Shown here one piece after another: positions 1 to 11,211 of a stretch of 64,000 nt of DNA. The notes beneath the pieces are model-generated. The model did no database searches. It was not told the origin of the DNA and worked only from the letters and a program-made list of their open reading frames with translations. This DNA is from Hypomesus transpacificus (taxonomy: Eukaryota; Chordata; Actinopteri; Osmeriformes; Osmeridae), in contig NC_061073.1 of assembly GCF_021917145.1 (NCBI RefSeq), positions 8,444,361 to 8,508,360 on the forward strand. Direction: 5' to 3'. The stretch's first letter is position 1. Each line of letters opens with the position of its first letter. Made by a program: the position numbers and the translations under genes.

Positions 1-206
1 GTTCGTGATTGGGTGAGGAAGTAGTGTTGAAGGAGGGGGTTGTGTTCTGCTGTGAGATGTAGCCTATCCGTGAACCCCAACAGTCCAGCCAGAGGGAGGG
101 CTATGTACCTGTAACACCACACAGCCAATGGGGAACATCACCAGGCAATGAGGCTAAAAGAAATTCAGAAAAGACAAAAACTAACACACGAGTAAACAGC
201 ACGCAC

Positions 207-395
207 CTTTCAAACAGGTATCTGATAAAGAGCAGGAAAAAAGCATAGGGCAGGGCAGCGTACAGGTGCGAGGGTTTGGCGTAAACTCGACCACCTCTGT
301 CCTCCAGGTCTGACCAGCTCAGGTTAGCTGGGAGCCACAGGCGTTCCCACCACAACCACTCACTGATGCTCTGGCCCATGGTATTGGGAAACAGC
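207..395 (-). CDS. Ceramide synthase (CerS2/3/4-like), first coding exon, partial gene
   Basis: Ceramide synthases are ER membrane enzymes that N-acylate sphingoid bases with fatty acyl-CoA. The exon opens at an ATG at 377-379, preceded by an acceptor and 16 bases of 5' untranslated sequence, and ends at a donor (GAAAG|GTGCGT) at 206. It encodes about 58 residues with the family N-terminal signature WWERLWLPANLSWSDLEDR, then GRVYAKPSHLY, then the start of the first hydrophobic segment (PYAFFLLFIRYLFER). The WWERLWLP and VYAK parts look like CerS2, the KPSHLY..PYAF part like CerS3, so I do not assign the paralogue. The remaining exons (Hox-like and TLC domains) would lie to the left of the window. 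Non-coding 5' exons may lie between 400 and 1300 but I cannot see them. Confidence 0.85.
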
Positions 396-1349
396 CTGTG
401 GACACAATAAACCCAAACACATCCCGCAGGTTAGTGCAACACTGTCAGTGCGAGTTATAAAGATAAATGAGCCAGCACCGGAGATATGCAGAGGGAAGGG
501 AAGGGTGAGTGATATGGGGAAGAACGTACAGATAATGAAAAGATAAAAAAGCATAAGAGGTATGGGCCATAAAGGGAACTAAAGATAGAATGGAGATAAA
601 AGTATCGGCTTTCTTGGACTCTTGGACTATTGATGAATGAATGAGATGAAAGCCAGCTTGGTGAAGCTGGCATGTCTGGACTGGACAGTGTGTGGCGTGA
701 GCTGTGGACCAGACAGAAGATGTACAGACAAAAATAGAGAGAGGAAGAGTTTGGAGAGGAAAGAAAGGAGGGCGGAGAGAGAAAGAAGAGTACAATAACT
801 GTCAAGCGTTTCAAGTGAAATGTCACTGAAATTGGACGCAGGAACATACACCAACGTGATGGTTAAAGAAAAACAGACACGTACCTCCCAATGGTGTAGT
901 GTGTGGAATACTGTGTTTACTCCGTAAAAGGCCCTGTAAAACAGTCTGTCAAACAACTCCACCTGATTGTAGTGAAAATATGTTTCTCGTGCCTTTGGTG
1001 TTGGTTAATGAGCACACAACAAGAAAACATGTAACACAACAAAGGTCTCCCCCATGAAGTCCAACACAGAATAAAGTAATGACAATCCTCGGAGTATGTA
1101 TTTAGTGTATATATCTGTGTGTGTGGTTGCATCCATGTGTATGTTTGAACGTGCTTGTCGCTGGAAACTCACCTAGTAAGCCGGGCTGGGATACAGTTCT
1201 CTTGGTATCACGTATTCCCTCTAACTTCCACTATCCCACACTGCACATGTTCACGCCCAACTAGAAGCCTGTCATAGGCTAGCTGTCTCTGGAGTTAACC
1301 TGTCACAAAGCTATGTGGCTTTCACAAGGCAGGCTAGCATGGGGGAAGG
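380..1349. other. Upstream region of the ceramide synthase gene, no gene seen
   Basis: Short AT-rich open frames occur on both strands but none has family similarity, splice-site support or a biased composition. Probably 5' intron or untranslated exons and promoter of the ceramide synthase. Confidence 0.5.
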
Positions 1350-1873
1350 ACGGACGAGAAACCTTCTTGCAAAAACCCACAGACACCAACACCTCCAAAG
1401 TTGTCTTCTCACCCTTTTACAAAGCCATTGCTAAGGGTTTTCATCTTATGACCAAACGTTTAGAGCTACAGATCAAACATTTTCCAAAATTCTATGTAAG
1501 CTTTGTGAACATCTGAAAGTGTGCCCATTCAAACTGACAGGAAATTAACCATTTGATGATCACTGGACACCACAACTGTTCAGCTCTTACTGTCTGTGGG
1601 CCTCAATTCAAACTGTGAAAGGCACATAACTTAAAGCTGTTCATTGAATAGGTGAGCAACCCTTTCCCCCTCAGAGATGTTCATTTGGGGACAGTACATT
1701 TCATTTACAGATTGAAGATCAGATAAGACTAGTGGTCTCCAAACTTGTCTCCAATGATGCTGAGTCACAGCAGACATCAAAGCATAAGTTAAGAGAGGAT
1801 GTTTTTAGTTGGAACAGTCTACAGGTTAAGCATTGATGATCATCGATGACTCATTAAGTATTCATGTTTTTCT

Positions 1874-1879
1874 TTTATT
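1874..1879 (-). promoter_or_regulatory. Polyadenylation signal of the ADP-ribosyltransferase gene
   Basis: AATAAA on the minus strand, about 290 bases past the stop codon at 2165. It also exists in the right copy of the duplication (near 4710). Confidence 0.5.
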
Positions 1880-2164
1880 GCTTCAAACAAAACATGCATT
1901 AGACTCAGAGTGTACATAACAAAATAAGCGATGTCACAACATTTTAGAAATTAGACAGGAAATGTAGTAGTGCACACAGAGTACTTCTTTTGTCAATAAA
2001 ATCTAAAATAGTCAAAGTAACAAGCCCTACTGTGCACAATGTGCTGAGTACCATACACAATAAAATGTGACTTGTGTACAATATACTGTGTTTTGTGTAC
2101 AATGTACAATGCATCCAAAACTGATGTTCTTCTGTGAAGTATTACAGCAAAGCAGAAGAGTGAT

Positions 2165-3280
2165 TTAATTTTGGATTCTTTCAATAAGTTTGGCTACTTT
2201 GCAACGTAGGTTACTTTTTTTGCCACAGCTTTTCAGTGTATACACAACTTGACATTGAAGGCTGGACCCTTCTTTTGTCTCCATCACCTTGGTGATTTTA
2301 AACACCTCAAAAGGCGGTATCAGAACCTCTTCCTCATGTGGAAGTGTAGAGTATTTTTCAAGGGCTGCACCGTGGAGGGTTTGAATGTCGAAGCAAGTCA
2401 CATTCCCAAACCTCAAGGCTGACATTTTGTTTTTTGAGCTTGAAGTAAACTGGCCAAATCGCATCATGGTCCCTTTTTTGCCGTTGAATACAACGTTGGT
2501 TCCGCGGAAGGTTTTCTGCTTGATCTTCAACCATTTTTTTATATTTTTCTTGTTCAGCTTTTGTAAGGCTCTGGTGAGGAGGAAGTGGAGGGAGTGGTAC
2601 TGGTACCCAGACGTGTACTCCGCCTTGCCAATGAGGGTGGCTCTATTAAAGGGTTTGAAGATCTTGACGTATGGGTTGACATACACATGAATGGCCATGG
2701 CCTCCATTTTATCTAGAGGACCTGACGATTTATTCTTGTAGTATGTTGCTGCCTTGTCCCAAGCTTGATCGAAATCCTTGCACTTTTCTCTCTCTGCATT
2801 TAGGTATGTCTGTTGGACTTTCTGGAGCATCTGTCTCTCACAGCCCTGATAGTCGTCGTCTACAGAGTTGTCGGTCATGTTCAGAGAGTAAATGGAGACA
2901 AGATTGGAGCTGGCTTCACGAAGAATGTGCTGCACCTTGAGAGGAATCAGGAAGAGAATCCATTATACATTACACAAGAGTTCAGACATTAGCGAGCAGT
3001 CTACAATACAGTCTAGAAGTTTGTGAGCAGTCTAAAAATACAGTCTAAAAGTTTGTGAGCAGTCTAAAATACAGTCTAAAAGTTTGTAGGCAGTTAGAAT
3101 ACAGTTGAAGCTTGGGATTTGTCTAGAGTAAAGCTTAAATGTTGGTGATCATCTAGTACACAGTGTGGACATTTGTCATCGAGATCAAATAGTCAAACTT
3201 ACCCTATGTAAGTCTCCGTTTGCTGTCCAAACACCCAAGACAAACAACATGCCAAAGAGCAGCTTCTTTTTTGTCGCCAT
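2165..3280 (-). CDS. Secreted/ecto NAD(+)-arginine mono-ADP-ribosyltransferase (ART family)
   Basis: The product would transfer ADP-ribose from NAD+ to arginines of extracellular or secretory-pathway proteins. Two coding exons: 3203-3280 (26 codons, ATG at 3278-3280, signal peptide with core LLFGMLFVLGVWTANG) and 2165-2935, joined in phase 0 (CATAGG|GTAAGT to TCAAG|GTGCAG). The total is 282 residues, usual for the family. The R-S-ExE pattern of arginine-specific ARTs is present: YQYHSLHFLLTRAL region, GQFTSSS for the S motif, and HEEEVLIPPFEVF for the catalytic ExE turn. Paired cysteines (GCERQ, VTCFD, LQCQV, KSCGK, LRCKV) fit an extracellular fold. The C-terminus ends polar (KLIERIQN) with no hydrophobic tail, so no GPI anchor is evident; it is likelier secreted, like ART5. 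A damaged tandem copy lies at 4990-5576. Confidence 0.9.
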
Positions 3281-4032
3281 GACAATGATAAAAGGATAAA
3301 ACTGCAATACAACAAAAGTATTTGGGATTTTAAGTCATTTACGAATTTAAGTCAAAGCAGAGAAAATATCTCAATAGTAGGGATATATTTTAGTCAGTAT
3401 AGTTTGTTTCTGTCTTAATCTGCATTCTAAATGGGCTTATATACATCATTGATGGGGCCACATATCACAGCCCCGCCTCCTAACTTCTGAGAAATGCTCT
3501 ATAATTAGTAACATTCACTCCAACCACTACTTTTACACACATATGCACAAACACACAAGGAAGAATATCCTTTGTATGCTTAATGTTTTGGATTATCAGA
3601 ATTTGCAACAACATGACATAGACATGTTTTGGCTTCTAATTGGACCTTCAATTTCAGAGACATAAAAATAGTTTAATTCGATTTTGATACTGACAGTTAC
3701 TTTTAACACATACACAACCCACACATACCCCTCAGGAAACAGAAACCGTCTGTGTGAGAGGCAAATGCCATACTTTATTCTTGCAACATTGTTTGATTTC
3801 AATTTGTAGGTGAATCCTTTTTGCCCATCAGTGCATGCACTAATACTGTACAAAAACATACTGCAATGGTTGTAAAAATTACCTGCAGCCTGGCTTGTGT
3901 AATATTAGTACAGGCTTTAACTGTGGGTTTGGATGTTTGGACATGATGTGGTCACATGCAACAACAAAAAAGTGATGTGTGCGCTTGGGCACAGAACTTT
4001 CAACTTGTTAGCCTACATACCTTCCGGGGGGG

Positions 4033-6003
4033 ACGGACGGACGAGAAACCTTCTTGCATAAACCCACAGACACCAACACCTCCAAAGTTGTCTTCTCACC
4101 CTTTTACAAAGCCATTACAAAGGGTTTTCATTTTATGGCCAAACGTTTAGAGCTACAGATCAAACATGTTCCAAGATTTTATGTAAGCTTTGTGAACATC
4201 TGTAAGTGTGCCCATTCAAACTGACAGGAAATTGACCTTTTGATGATCACTGGTCACCATAGATTTGTATTTATTTATTATCAGTTTGACCCAATTTGGT
4301 GATCCTCAAACATTTGAGGGATTGACAAGGCATGCCCTTTTGACACCACTTGGTAGAGAAAAAAGTAATCATATTTTGGATGTATTCCAGGCCCTTTTGA
4401 TTTGAACTGGTCAACTGTTCAGCTGTTACTGTCTGTGGGCCTCAATTCAAACTGTGAAAGGCACATAACTTAAAGCTGTTCATTGAATAGGTGAGCAACC
4501 CTTTCCCCCTCAGAGATTTTTGAAAATTGTCATTGGGGGACAGTACATTTTATTTACAGATTGAAGATCAGATAATACTAGTGGTCTCCAAACTTGTCTC
4601 CAATGACGCTGGGTCACAGCAGACATCAAAGCATTAATTAGAGAGGAAGTAGGAACAGTCCACAGGTTAAGAATTGATGATCATGTATCCATCAAGTATT
4701 CATGTTTTTCTTTTATTGCTTCAAACAAAACATGCATTAGACTCTACTGTACATAACATAATAAGCGATGTCACAACATTTTAGACATTAGACAGGAAAC
4801 GTAGGTACTGCACACAGAGTACTTTTCTTTGTCAATAAAATCTAAAATATTCAAAGTATCAAGCAGTACTGTGCACAATGTGCTTAGTACCATACACAAT
4901 ACAATGTGACGTGTGTACAATATACTGTGTTCTGTGTGCAATGTACATGGCATCCAAAACTGATGTTCTTCTGTAAAGTATTACAGCAAAGCAGAAGAGT
5001 GATGGCTACTTTGCAATGTAGGTTACTTATTTTGTCACAGCTTTTCAGTGTATACACAACTTTACATGGGAGGCTGGATCCTTCTTTTGTTTTCATCACC
5101 TTGGTGATTTTAAACACCTCAAAAGGCGGTAGCAGAACCTCTTCCTCATGCGGAAGTGTACAGTACTTGTCAAGGGCTGCACCGTAGAGGGTTCGAATAT
5201 CGAAGCAAGTCACATTCCCAAACCTCACGGCTGACATTTTGTGTTTTGTTTGAAGGTACTCTGCTTAATCTTAAACCATGTTTTTATATTTCTATTGTTC
5301 AGCTTTTGTAAGGCTCTGGTGAGGAGGAAGTGAAGGGAGTGGTACTGGTACCCAGACGTGTACTTTGCCTTGCCAATGAGGTGGCTCTATTGAAGGGTTC
5401 GTAGACTTTGTGTAATGGGTTGACATACACATGAACGGCCATGGCCTCCATTTTATTGAGAGGATCATACGTTTTTTTCTTGTAGTAACTCTCAGCTTCC
5501 ATCCAAGCTTTATCGAAATTCCGGAACATATTCCTCTCTTCAGGTAGGTATTTCTGTTGGACTTTCCGGATCATCTATATACACCATTGATTGGGCCACA
5601 TATCACAGTAACATTCTCTCCGACCATTACTTGTACACACATATTCACAAACACACAAGGAAGAATATCTTCTGTATGCTTAAAATGTTTTGGATTATCA
5701 GAATTTGCAACAACATGACATAGAGACGTTTGGCTTCTAATTGCTCCTTCAGTTTCAGAGACATAATAATAGTTTAATTCGATTTTGATATTGACAGTTA
5801 CTTTTAACACTCACACAACCCACACACACTAACAGAAAACTTCTGTGCAAGAGGCAAATGCCAAATTCTATTCTTGCTTCATTTCATTGCAATTCATAGG
5901 TGAATCATTTTTGCCCATCAGTGCATGCACTAATACTGTACAAAAACACACTGCAATGGTTGTAAAAATGACCTGCAGCCTGGCTTGTGTAATGTTAGGA
6001 CAC
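4033..6003. repeat. Tandem segmental duplication, right copy
   Basis: Direct copy of 1350-3914, shortened. About 620 bases corresponding to roughly 2835-3440 of the left copy are missing at the junction near 5575, where the coding sequence runs straight into promoter-side sequence (GATCATCTATATACACC). A second deletion of about 80 bases lies near 5245, and about 150 bases at 4260-4410 have no partner in the left copy. Confidence 0.85.
4990..5576 (-). pseudogene. Broken copy of the arginine ADP-ribosyltransferase gene
   Basis: Homologous to the gene at 2165-3280 through much of exon 2: an N-terminal part (from KVQQKYLPEERN through MEAMAVHVYVNP) and a C-terminal part that still holds HEEEVLLPPFEVF. 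Three lesions are visible: loss of the signal-peptide exon and the start of exon 2 through the deletion at 5575; a one-base loss near 5385 (CAATGAGGTGG versus CAATGAGGGTGG in the left copy) that shifts the frame; and a deletion of about 80 bases near 5245 that removes the S-motif region. The C-terminal frame also runs past the old stop. No complete protein can be read, so I call it a pseudogene. Confidence 0.85.
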
Positions 6004-6989
6004 ACTCACACAAAGTCATGTCATTTAGGTGACAGTTTATTCATATAATTTCCTAACACAGAAAATATTGCAAATATAGTTTAGCCTATTCAAGGAAATT
6101 TCCAATGAACACAATATAGTAAGCTGCTACAAATTTCTGTATGTATGTGACTGATTTAAGTGGGAAATGGGCACACCCATCAATGCATTGAACCATTCAA
6201 TTAGGCTTGTCTCTGCACTCAGTTGCAATCCTTAACTGAGATTACAACATCCTTCTGACTGGATGGATAAGAAATTATAATGGTCTTAAACTGATCCGTT
6301 TCAACACCAGTTATAGTAAACATAAGCTGGAATCAATAGATATCCTTTTTAATAAACCAAAACAAATGTGTTGGTGGAGTTTCCTTTGAAACTATGTGTA
6401 AATCACTGAGGCCCTGCTTCCATTGAAGGTGCACTCAATAACGATCATCAGGAAATTCAAGGCATGGAAGACAGTGGTGCGAGTCTTAGTTATATAATCT
6501 GCATGTATACAGACATACAGCCTCGATATTATCTTCACTCAGTTTGTATTTGACTTTTTTTATTGTAATCTACTACCTTGGTGGTATAATTGATCTACAC
6601 TACAAAAAGCCAAAGCAGTATAAACCAGATTATGTTCTTCTTAGTGAGGTTAGGAAGATCCATCTGCAGCTTGTTCGGACGGCTTTCAAGTCCCAAACTC
6701 TCAAGCTTGTAGACTTCATCCGACCTAATTGTGTATCTTCTACACATTGATACAGTTATTTTCATAATATTATTGTGAATATTATTATCCCGAAGCAAAA
6801 CATCTCCAAATCAGGTAAGCTGACTGGCAGGAACAAGTAGTAAAGTTGTAAAAAAAAACAAAGTTTCTTTTGATATATGGTACATCATAAGGGCCTGATT
6901 CCACACTACATACATGCTAGTGATTCACTGACATTACATCGGATCTACACAGACACACACACACATAATACAGACACACACACACACAC
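6004..6989. other. Intergenic stretch, no gene recognised
   Basis: AT-rich sequence with short open frames on both strands (for example 6544-6750 plus and 6595-6798 minus) without recognisable similarity. Downstream exons of the orphan membrane protein at 6990-7635 would have to lie here, but I cannot identify them. Confidence 0.4.
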
Positions 6990-7635
6990 CTGGATCGTTA
7001 GTATAGTTTAGAATAGTATAGTTTCCAGGATGACAATGTGACGACAGAAGTACTGAACTATTACCTTTTCGGTCAAGGCCTTGGAAAACCCAGACTGATT
7101 GTGAGGCTTCATACAGTGATTTGGCACAGTCCTCTTTCAAACCAGGTGGTGGCTCCACATAGGTTTGCACACCATGCTCTTTGCTGGATTTACTGAAACA
7201 TTTAAACAAACGTCAGCCATTAATATTCTGGCAAGATTATTCACTCTGTCAGAGTGTGGATTTAAAATACCCCAGCACATTCAGATTTCTAAAGCACATA
7301 CTATCCCTTCCTCTGCATTTTACAAGAAAAACAAATAGTAAAAAAAAGCTTTTTTTATTTAATTGTGTTTTTCTTATGAATAAAATCAGTTGTTTTCATA
7401 TGATCAAAATACATCATGTTAATAAATACAACTACAAGCATATCTGTTTTTTTCAACTAGGTTATGCATGTAAATATGTCATACTTCTTCTGGCCGACAG
7501 GGAGCAGTGTTGCTTGGGGCTGAGTAGCAGAGCAGCAGTGACTAAGGTGATGGCTGTGGACAGAAACAGTAGAAAAAGTCTTTTTTTTGGTCTGAAGGAT
7601 CTGCAGTCATGGCAAAGAGAGCTCCAGGGCTGTTT
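6990..7635 (-). CDS. Unrecognised type II membrane protein, two candidate exons
   Basis: I do not recognise this gene. Candidate exon at about 7490-7635: basic residues (SFRPKKR) followed by a hydrophobic segment (LFLLFLSTAITLVTAALLL) and then a lumenal-looking stretch with cysteine, the pattern of a signal anchor. Candidate exon at 6990-7192 has a clear acceptor (GTTTCAG|TAAATCC) and donor (GATCCAG|GTGTGTG). It encodes about 67 residues with YVEPPPGLKEDCAKSLYEAS, VWVFQGLDRKGNSS and SHCHPGNYTILNYTNDP, including cysteines and N-glycosylation sites (NSS, NYT). I could not find a donor that joins the two exons in phase, nor a start codon or terminal exon, so the model is incomplete; it could also be a relic. 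It lies between the ADP-ribosyltransferases and ano2, on the same strand. Confidence 0.35.
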
Positions 7636-7992
7636 TAAGTTGTCAATTGCACAACTTTATCCAGCAGGCCATCCTAACCCATTCGACTGGTGTCAACAAA
7701 GGAAAATACCTAGAACTTTCCTATCGAAAACTGGAAGCCCTTAGTGGCAAGGTATCAATGTTGCACCTGTCACTTCTCCAACAATGGAGTGATAGGGGGT
7801 GGGGAGTTAGACAGCTCAGTTTCTCTGGCTGGGGAGTCCAGTTTTACAGAGATGGAAGGGGGAAGGCTGCAGGGGGGGAGACAGGGTGATGCTCCAGGCA
7901 CACGGGAGACTCAGCTGGACCATCATCCTCCACTCTCCACCCACCCACCATCATCCTCCACCCCCCTTCCTTGCTCCCCACCTCTCCTTCCC

Positions 7993-9384
7993 TCACACTG
8001 GCGTGTCCCGCTTCAGTTCGCTGGGGGATGGGGGGACACCGTCTCCCAGCTTCGTAAAGCTTGTGGATTGGCTGGGCTTGGCAGAGCTGTCCCCAGCCTC
8101 AGGGCCTCTCGGGCGGGCAGGCAGAGTGGAACAGCGGCCCTTGGCTCTTGAGCCTGCCTCTCTACCCGGTGGCCCCTTGAGCATGAACAGTTCACTGGGG
8201 GAGAGAGGCTTGGGCAGCGTGGTCGGAGGGTTGGCAGGAGGGGACTGGAGCACATGTGTGGGGGAAAGTGGAGTGTTTGAGAAAGACAGGGGCTTGGATG
8301 TAGAAGGAGCCAGAGGAATGTGTCGAGGGAGCAGAGAGCCCTGTGCCGACATCTGCTGAAACCTGGTTAAACTGGTGGAGTGGCTGGGACGGGGCAGGCT
8401 GTGCCCGGATTCAGGGCCTCTCTGGCGAGGAGGCAGTGTGGAGCTGCGGGCTTTGGACCTCGAGGCTGGGTCTGTGGGAGGAAGGCCTTTAAGGGAGAAC
8501 ATTGTGATGTTCTGAGCCATGCCTGCTGGTTCTGAGCTTGACTGGAGACTGTGGAGCGAGCCTGCCTTGGACGAGGGGGCTGAGGGGGCTTGACAGACCT
8601 TCTGGGAGTCTGTGGTAGGCAACTCCATGTCTGAATCTGCATCCAGACAAAAAAAGATGAAAACACTTTGCATTAGTGCATTTATACTACAAGGCTTGAT
8701 GAAATACTTGATGAAATATTGAATTCAACAGAATACGTGGTCAATTCTCAACTTACCTAACAGGCCAAGCTGATCCATGAAAGCATCCAGATCCAAACTG
8801 ACGTACAGCTCTTCTTCTGGCTTCACTTCCAAATCTTTGCCCTCTTCTCGTTCCTCTCCTCCTCCTTCCTCTCTTCCTCCTCCTTCCTCTCCTCCTCCTC
8901 CTTCCTCTCCTCCTCCTCCTTCCTCTCCTCCCTTCTCCACCGCTTCCTCTTCGTCTTTCTCACCTCCTTCATGAACTCTCGTCTCTTCCCCTCCTCCTCC
9001 TTCCTCTAACACGTCTCGGTCTCCTTCTTCTCCTTTATCTCCTCTGTCTTCTGCCTCCCCTCCTGCCTCCTCCCCTCTCTCAGCTCCCAAGTTCCCAGCA
9101 GTCTCCAGGCTTTCACATCTCTGCCGATAGAGTCTGTCCACTTCTAGCTCGCCCTCCTCCTCCCTCTCCATCTCTTCCGGAGCCTCCACCACGATGTCGA
9201 AGGTGGGCGGGAAGCGTGGGGCGGCGCACTCAGGGGAGTGGCCTCTGGGACGCCTAGTTTCCTGCTCGCCGCTCAGCAGCAGCTCCATCAGCAGCATGTT
9301 CTCCTTCTTCAGCTGCTCTCTCAGCGAGCGCGGCACATCCGGGATCAGCCATGCCACCAGCATGCTCAGGAACATGGCCAGGTT
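7993..9384 (-). other. ano2: Extended C-terminal region of ano2: acidic low-complexity tract, duplicated module, PDZ ligand
   Basis: The last two exons encode about 420 residues. After the last transmembrane helix ([18 protein letters not shown]) and a conserved helix ([20 protein letters not shown]) the protein enters a Glu/Gly-rich tract (DNA about 8830-9010). The final exon then holds two diverged copies of a module of about 50 residues, coded at 8356-8505 and 8047-8193. Shared anchors are LKG-P, SR-K-R-STLP-R-RGPE and PS-STS-T. The protein ends DTPV at 7993, a class I PDZ-binding shape (T-x-V); human ANO2 also ends in T-x-V. No frameshift is seen and the frame is open to the stop. Confidence 0.85.
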
Positions 9385-11131
9385 CTGCAAAGACATGGCA
9401 CAGTCAAGAACAGACCGGATTCTCCAGCCGTAACCGTTCTAGATTCCTTGTAGAAGGGTTGGAGGATGAGATATGTCAGAGTTTGTGAAGGTTCTCTACA
9501 GCGACTAAGGTTATTTCCCCCTTTAGAGGGTGACACAATTCAGCACTTGTCCCTTTGTCTACCTGGAAGAAGATGACGAAGGCCAATCTGGCAGCTAGGA
9601 CAGACCAGTACTGCTTCGAAAAGGTGTATGCATCAGATGCCCATGGAGGATCCCTGTAGTCTTTATACCTGGGGGCAGAAGGAGAGAAGGAGTGGACAGG
9701 AAATAGGGTAAGGGGAGAGGCATCATTAGTCTGTAAGATAAACTGTCTCCAACACAAGTTCCTGAATCCTTTGATGAAAGTCATTTCTCTCAGATACAGG
9801 AACATAAGCAGCAAGATCTAGTAAGGTACAGAGGATGGAGGGTGGGAGTGGTGTGGTGGTGGTGGGGGCGGGGTCAGCCGGAGGTCCAACCTGCAAATGG
9901 AGACTCCCTTCAGAAGGGTGGAGGTGGGCGCCGTGCCCGGGGAGAAGTTACTGATGTTGAAGTAGGCAAGAGAGTGCTCCGTGTAACCGTTCATGTTGCC
10001 GTTCTGGCTGTACATAAACTGGTAGACCATCCTGGGGATGAACTCAGACGTGAAGGAGATGACAAACGCCTGAGGGGAGAACAAGGTGGAATAAGGAACA
10101 CCCGTGTCTTGAACGGAGTCCTGAACAAGCTCCTTAAACTGTAGAGTTACACTCCCCACCCCTGTTGGCCTACATCTATGGGCAAATCCAACACACCTAC
10201 TCAGCAGCTACAGGAAGTCAATACGTTTAGGACAAACACATTCTGTTGCCCCAACCAACTGTGGATACTTTGTCAGTGTCCTCTTTTCCACTTACATTTG
10301 TAATGACAGAGAACTTGCTGATTCCACACAGAATGTTGTACCAAATCCCTGGAGAAAGCATGCGCACAAGAGAGAAGAAAAGGGGAAGGATGGCGAGTGT
10401 GCATGAAAAGAGAGAACAGAGGAGTGTGTGAAAGAAAGTGAGCATTCACATGCATGCACGTGTGCCAGTTTGAGCAATAAAGAAGACAGAGAGAGGAGTT
10501 GAAGAGTGTAATAGAAAAGTAATTTGTGTGTAGGAAAGGGAAGGCACAGAGACAGAGGGTGAGTAGAAGTACAAGGAAAAATTGTTCACACATACACACT
10601 TCCTTACACAGTGTGTTAGTGTGTGTAGTCTACGATGTGCACATAGTCCTGCACTGGGTCAGTAGTTGTGTCATGGTTGTATTTTGGTTGTAGTTTTGAC
10701 TTGGCATAACATGCGTGGATATAAGGAAAAGGTTGGTTTTATATTGTATGAGAGAAGAATTGTAGGTGTTTGTGTTATGGTTATGCTGCAGTTGTGTTGT
10801 GGGTCAGCACCTATGTCTTTGCAGCGCACAGCATCCGGTCTTCGGATCTCGGTGACAAACTTGGCAGCGTCGAGGCGAATCTCAATGACATTGTTGAGCA
10901 GAGCAAATACAGGAGCCAGAGGGAAGGACGCGACAAATAGAGAAACAAATCCGTACTGGATTACTGTGGACACACACACACACAAACAGATGAACAAACA
11001 CACACTTTAATACACACTAGGTGCGTGAGTGACTAATAATGTGAGTGAGAGAGTGAGTGAGTGAGCGAGTATGTGAGTGAGTGAGTGAGTGAGTGAGTGA
11101 GTATGTGGTGAACGATTGAGTGAGTGAGTGA

Positions 11132-11211
<80 letters not shown>

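Larger units (their letters stand above)
1350..3914. repeat. Tandem segmental duplication, left copy
   Basis: This segment is repeated in the same orientation at 4033-6003. Matching landmarks include the start around 1350 (ACGGACGAGAAACCTTC), the block around 1650-1800, the transferase coding sequence, the block at 3540-3700 and the end around 3880-3914 (ACCTGCAGCCTGGCTTGTGT). Divergence is visible but low. The left copy carries the intact gene. It lacks about 150 bases found only in the right copy at 4260-4410. Confidence 0.85.

Noticed and set aside
4884-5237. Second functional ADP-ribosyltransferase
   Set aside because: Signal exon missing, frameshift near 5385 and an internal deletion; scored as a pseudogene.
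7181-7744. 187-codon plus-strand open frame
   Set aside because: Composition is ordinary AT-rich non-coding sequence, no similarity is seen, and it is antisense to the better-supported minus-strand exon candidates.
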